Source of the DNA: Paratrimastix pyriformis
Taxonomy: Eukaryota > Preaxostyla > Paratrimastigidae
DNA length: 25,000 bases
Direction of reading: 5' to 3'
NCBI GenBank assembly: GCA_027972325.1
Contig: JAPMOS010000094.1
Coordinates: 67,501-92,500 of the forward strand
Within the stretch, counting starts at the first letter, position 1. Every line of letters starts with the position of its first letter. Shown in pieces: positions 21,620 through 25,000 of the stretch. Made by a program: the position numbers and the translations under genes. The notes below the pieces were generated by a model that did no database searches, had not been told where the DNA came from, and saw only the letters and a program-made list of their open reading frames with translations.

Positions 21620-22165
21620 ACCGATTGCGGCTTCTTCGCCGGTTGTATCTATTATCCCGTCGAAAACCGTCGACCAGACTCCGTGCGTGCCGGCAGGCCC
21701 TTCCTTCGCAAACCACTGACAAGACACTGTCCAAGCTCCAAAGGACAACCTTGTCGCAATTGCAGAGAGTATCTCGAATTTTTGCGTCCCCGGGCATCTC
21801 GAGAGGAAGGGGCGGCAGGGATCTCAAGGTCCAGTGATTGTCACAGGATTTGCAGTCACTGCAATGCCCAGCAAACGTCACCTAACCGCCAGCAGAACAC
21901 GTCGAGGTTGCATTCGCCCGCGTGAGATCTGCCGGGAGCAAGTCTTCGGCGTGGATGAGACGCCCAATGAATGTGAACAGTCTAAGAACCCTTCCGTGGT
22001 GTTTCCCATTGGTCGCCGGCCGGGCGCCTGCTCCAACTCAAAAAATTGTGCCCGGCCGCCAAAATAGCCGCCAACTGCATGTCCGTAAGGCATCAGATCC
22101 CCTTTCCTTGCATCCCCTGCACAGCCCCACAAACAGCCAGCCTCGCCCGTCATAACCGAAATGCC
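21620..22165. other. Intergenic region upstream of the SH3-PH gene
   Basis: It carries the presumed promoter of the SH3-PH gene. Open frames on both strands have Cys pairs, for example CRNC and CHRICSHC (plus, 21740-21890). They do not form a known zinc-finger spacing, and I could not connect them to an intron-exon model. No gene is called. Confidence 0.4.
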
Positions 22166-22259
22166 CCGTCACCCAGCAGCCCCCAGCCCCCAGCCCCCAG
22201 CCCCCAGCCCCCAGCCCCCAGCCCCCAGCCCCAGCCCCCAGCCCCAGCCCCCAGCCCCT
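22166..22259 (+). repeat. CCCCAGC heptanucleotide minisatellite
   Basis: About twelve to thirteen units of CCCCAGC or CCCAGC in tandem. It lies outside any gene I recognise. The Pro/Ala/Ser frames across it are artefacts. Confidence 0.92.
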
Positions 22260-22435
22260 TTGGAGGGCGGGCTCTATTCGGGAGGCTGCTCTCTTCTTCT
22301 CCCTGACGATTAAAGCGTTTGCCGCTGTTCGGCGTGCTTGGAGTCAGGGGGCGTGGCTGGCCCCCGGGTCACCACACGACCACGTTGGTGGCGCGACACA
22401 CGCTGCTGGGCCCACCGATGGGTGGGGACACGGGG

Positions 22436-22457
22436 GGGAGGGGGGGGGGGGGGGGGT
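22436..22457 (+). repeat. G-rich run
   Basis: A G run broken by a single A near 22440. It sits about 100 bp before the candidate transposon end. Confidence 0.85.
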
Positions 22458-22560
22458 GACAAGCGGAGGCGATGGTGTGGATCTCCCCCCTCCGATCATT
22501 TTTCGGGGGCAGTCTCACGATTGGCGTGGGGAACGCCCCGGGGGAGGCCTGTTGACACTC

Positions 22561-23616
22561 CACGGCGTGACACTTGGTAGCTAGAACCGAGCATTGGACT
22601 CTCGGTCTTCTCTGTCAAGAACGGTCAACCGGCCGACGACCGGGTTTTCAAAGAGCAAGTATTTTGGGTGTACTTTGTGGTGGTGCATGGTTTCGCGCAA
22701 AAAATGGGGTGTTGTATTGCTTTCTGGGCATCAACTGCGACGATTCGCTTCAACTGCCAGCCAAGAAGTGGGGGTTTTGATTTCAGGCAAGGCACCGCTC
22801 ATGCGGCGAGATAAACGCGTGCCGATGAAATTGAACAAACCGCACCTTTCTCGATGACCTCGGCGACGAGATATACAGATGAACAGGGGTCTGAGCACAT
22901 CTTGCTCGTCGTCAACAAGGACCCCAGCCGGAACAAGGAGCATGAAGCCCCGCGAGCAGAAAACATGCGGCACCCTTCGGCTTTGCCTGAGAACTTCTTG
23001 AGCGGAGTTCGTCCGAGAAAGGCGGTTTGGGCGCTTTTTGTGGGTGAGGTATAGACGTGTTGGAAAAGAGTTGAGACAAGATCGCGCTCATGTGTCTGCC
23101 AATAACATTGAAGAACAACCTCCTTCAACCGAAAGATAGAATGTGGAGCTGTTCCGGAGATGTTTCAATTCAGATGTTAATGACCTGAGAAACGACACGA
23201 ACAAAGCCGAAGCTCTTGCCGATCCACCGCAACGATGTCTTCAAGAATTTCTTGATGTGAAACGGTGAACATCACCAATGTACTGGAAGGAAATTCGGAA
23301 AAAGCAAGCAGGATTAATTTCTCTTCTGGCGGTGAAGCACCTGGCAAGGTTGGCAGGAGGAAAATGTCTCGCCTGGGGTGCGAAAACGGAACCGCGTAGA
23401 GTTGTCAGACCCAACCAACCAAGGCAAAACGTCAAAACGCAAGTGGGTAAGTCCATTTTCGCATTCAGCAACCTTCTGTCTGTTGACAAAAAAGAATGCC
23501 GTAAATCTTCCCAACCGCTGACTTTCCGAACCAAACCTTTGGGGTGTTGGGACAACTCCGCGAGGTGAGTTTAACAGTGTCCATACAAATATGCGGGCTA
23601 CCAAGTGTCACGCCGT
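22561..23616. mobile_element. Candidate DNA transposon relic with 21-bp terminal inverted repeats
   Basis: CACGGCGTGACACTTGGTAG plus C at 22561-22581 is the exact reverse complement of 23596-23616. Both ends are flanked outside by ACTC (22557-22560 and 23617-23620), which fits a 4-bp target-site duplication. The element is about 1,056 bp. Inside, several open frames of 60-110 codons exist on both strands, but I recognise no transposase or DDE motif. It is probably a non-autonomous element or the shrunken remains of one. The superfamily cannot be named; 4-bp target duplications are known for Ginger and some Academ-like elements, among others. No intact gene is supported within it. Confidence 0.6.
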
Positions 23617-23696
23617 GACTCTCGCTTTTTTTTTTGCCGGTTGTATGTATCACCGGGACTGAGGAGACGCGCTTATCACAGTTTTCAACCTGTCTC

Positions 23697-24764
23697 ATGC
23701 CGCAGACGAGGAGAGCTCTCGCTCGGAAGGACTCTCATCACGTTCCCGCATTGAACCTACCAGACTTGCCACAAGCTTTGTATAAATTGGTTGTTCTGCA
23801 CCTATTTGATGACGATGAAGATGAGCCCAGGGAGACCATCCGCTGTCTGATGTTGATCAATCGGAAAATTCACCAGATGACCTCCGAAATAATCTCAATT
23901 GAGACCATGAATTGTCTGAAAACCGACTCTTTTTGTTCCTCCTCCGTGACTTGATGGTCAACCCCAGATGCCGCAATCGTCCAGGCCACCAACCCGTTTG
24001 CATCCGCCAGTCCGGACCAGGTTCGTCTCTATTTATCACTCGCACTCTTTTCCACACACTTTAACCACCCGGTGTCTCGCAGACCCGGGGGAAGGAGGCT
24101 TTGATGCAGAGCCGGCTGGAGGTCCTTCGGACGGAGGGTCTCATCAACCAGGCGGCATCGCACGCATTCCTGGCGGGCCTGCCCAAGACGACGGACGCGT
24201 TCATTCGGCAGACAGTGGAGTCAGTCTCCGGGGTCAGTGACACGGAGCATCGGCTCGCACAGGCCCGGGCCGAGTTGGCCAAGGTCCCCGCCGAGGACAA
24301 GGTCCCACCCTTTTGGCCCTCTGCCCTGCCCTGCCCCTCCTGGTCGCTGTGCAATATGTATGATGCGCGCATCCCATCAGCGCCACACAGACAGACCGCC
24401 CCCTCTTCGTTGCCCCGCTGCATTCCGCTCGATCTGATGCGCACTCTGCCCGGCCATCAGCCCCACGCACACTGCCCGCTGCGTTCCGGATCTGATGCCC
24501 ACAGCCCATCAGCACCCCACACAGACGGACATCACCCCTTCGTTGCCCCGCTGCATTCCCGATCTGATGCGCACGCTCTGGGGGGGCGGGGAGGCATTTT
24601 GACCCGAGTGGGTCCCGCTTTCATACATCACCTTCGGCTGGGTGGATGTGTGATGGGTGTGGATGGCGGGACGGGGCGGTGTGGGTGGCGCCAGGTGCGG
24701 CTGCGGATTGCCAAGGAGAAAGTCAACAAGGCCATCGCCAACCTGCGCGCCGGGAGGGAACGCG
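23697..24764 (+). CDS. Spliced gene with F-box-like start and coiled-coil segment, continuing off the window
   Basis: Exons 23697-23913, 23968-24020, 24083-24301 and 24695-24764 join in phase (donors GTCTG, GTTCG, GTCCC, GTCCG). They give 186 residues and the last phase-1 base; the 3' part lies beyond the window. The start holds LPDLPQALYKLVVLHLF, then RCLMLINRKIHQMTSE, resembling the F-box-like module of the two LRR proteins, though weakly. The following segment is alpha-helical and charged: KEALMQSRLEVLRTEG, HRLAQARAELAKVPAEDKVR and AKEKVNKAIANL. I do not recognise the family. Introns are 54, 62 and 393 nt; the last is repeat-bearing. The start ATG is chosen because it precedes the conserved-looking part. 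The donor after exon 3 could be moved 18 nt upstream without frame change. Confidence 0.6.
24376..24595 (+). repeat. Degenerate repeat in the third intron of the right-edge gene
   Basis: CTTCGTTGCCCCGCTGCATT followed by GATCTGATGCGCAC occurs at about 24407-24444 and 24538-24573. A shorter, decayed copy (CGCTGCGTTCCGGATCTGATGCC) lies between them. CATCAGCGCCACACAGACAG-like strings precede the outer copies. Confidence 0.8.
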
Positions 24765-24775
24765 GTCCGAACCGC

Positions 24776-24990
24776 CGCCCCACTCCTCCTCCCCCCGCGA
24801 CTTCCCACCACACTCCCCACTCCCACTGCCGACCCGAAGCTGTCCGTAAAATAGCCCCTCACACACGCACACAAACACACACGCCACCCCATATCCTCCT
24901 CCCCCTGCGTTTCCACCACTCCCCACACCCACTGCCGACCCGAAGCTTAGCCCCACACACGCACACAAACACACACGCCACCCCATATCA
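24776..24990 (+). repeat. Two copies of a ~100-bp tandem repeat after the last exon seen
   Basis: CCACTGCCGACCCGAAGCT and then CACACACGCACACAAACACAC with GCCACCCCATAT occur twice, at about 24783-24893 and 24894-24989. The array begins a few bases past the exon's GTCCG donor, as in the other enlarged introns. Confidence 0.85.
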
Positions 24991-25000
24991 CGCCCCAAGG

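Noticed and set aside
22799-23128. Open frames of 66-110 codons on both strands inside the inverted-repeat element
   Set aside because: None shows a transposase motif, good start context or splice-supported extension; overlapping frames on both strands are equally long.

Overview
This window comes from a nuclear eukaryotic genome, most likely a GC-rich protist. Conserved proteins of ER-membrane insertion (RAB5IF/OPTI), translation initiation (eIF3a) and signalling (SH3-PH) are each split by many short GT-AG introns. Spliced exons join in phase, and the homology runs across the joins. TAA, TAG and TGA all end genes, so the code looks standard. The F-box-like/LRR paralogues, compact gene spacing and carrier-like protein fit a free-living excavate such as Paratrimastix. 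That name is an inference from family recall, not a match I could run.

Layout. (1) 151-384 (+): possible last exons of a gene entering from the left. (2) 538-1014 (-): RAB5IF/OPTI-like, three exons. (3) 1099-5125 (+): WDR54-like WD40 protein, ten exons, sharing an 84-bp divergent spacer with RAB5IF. Its first four introns are 59-76 nt; the last five are 437-757 nt and full of CAT, GGTGGC, CCTCC and exon-border repeats. (4) 5853-6719 (-): mitochondrial-carrier-like protein, two exons. (5) 6783-9236 (-): F-box-like/LRR gene with two compensating frameshifts. (6) 9678-10022 (+): intronless NucA/NucB-type DNase, a mainly bacterial family. (7) 11601-13703 (+): intact intronless LRR paralogue. (8) 14105-20110 (-): eIF3a, fourteen exons, predicted 1068 aa. 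(9) 20703-21619 (-): SH3-PH protein, seven exons, 184 aa. (10) 22561-23616: candidate DNA transposon relic with 21-bp inverted ends and an ACTC target duplication. (11) 23697 to at least 24764 (+): spliced gene with an F-box-like start, running off the right edge.

Two patterns stand out. First, the 35 splice donors I reconstructed read GT-pyrimidine in 34 cases, and 28 fit GTYYG (GTCTG, GTCCG, GTTCG, GTTTG) instead of the usual GTRAGT. Second, the larger introns of WDR54 and eIF3a contain tandem copies of the adjoining exon-intron border, both donor-side and acceptor-side, up to five copies and up to 53 bp identical. This suggests these introns grow by repeated local duplication of splice borders, later filled by microsatellites.

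The genes do not form one pathway; they are ordinary closely packed neighbours. The NucB-like gene lies between two LRR paralogues and shares their lack of introns, which marks 6.8-13.7 kb as a younger, faster-changing block between conserved intron-rich genes.
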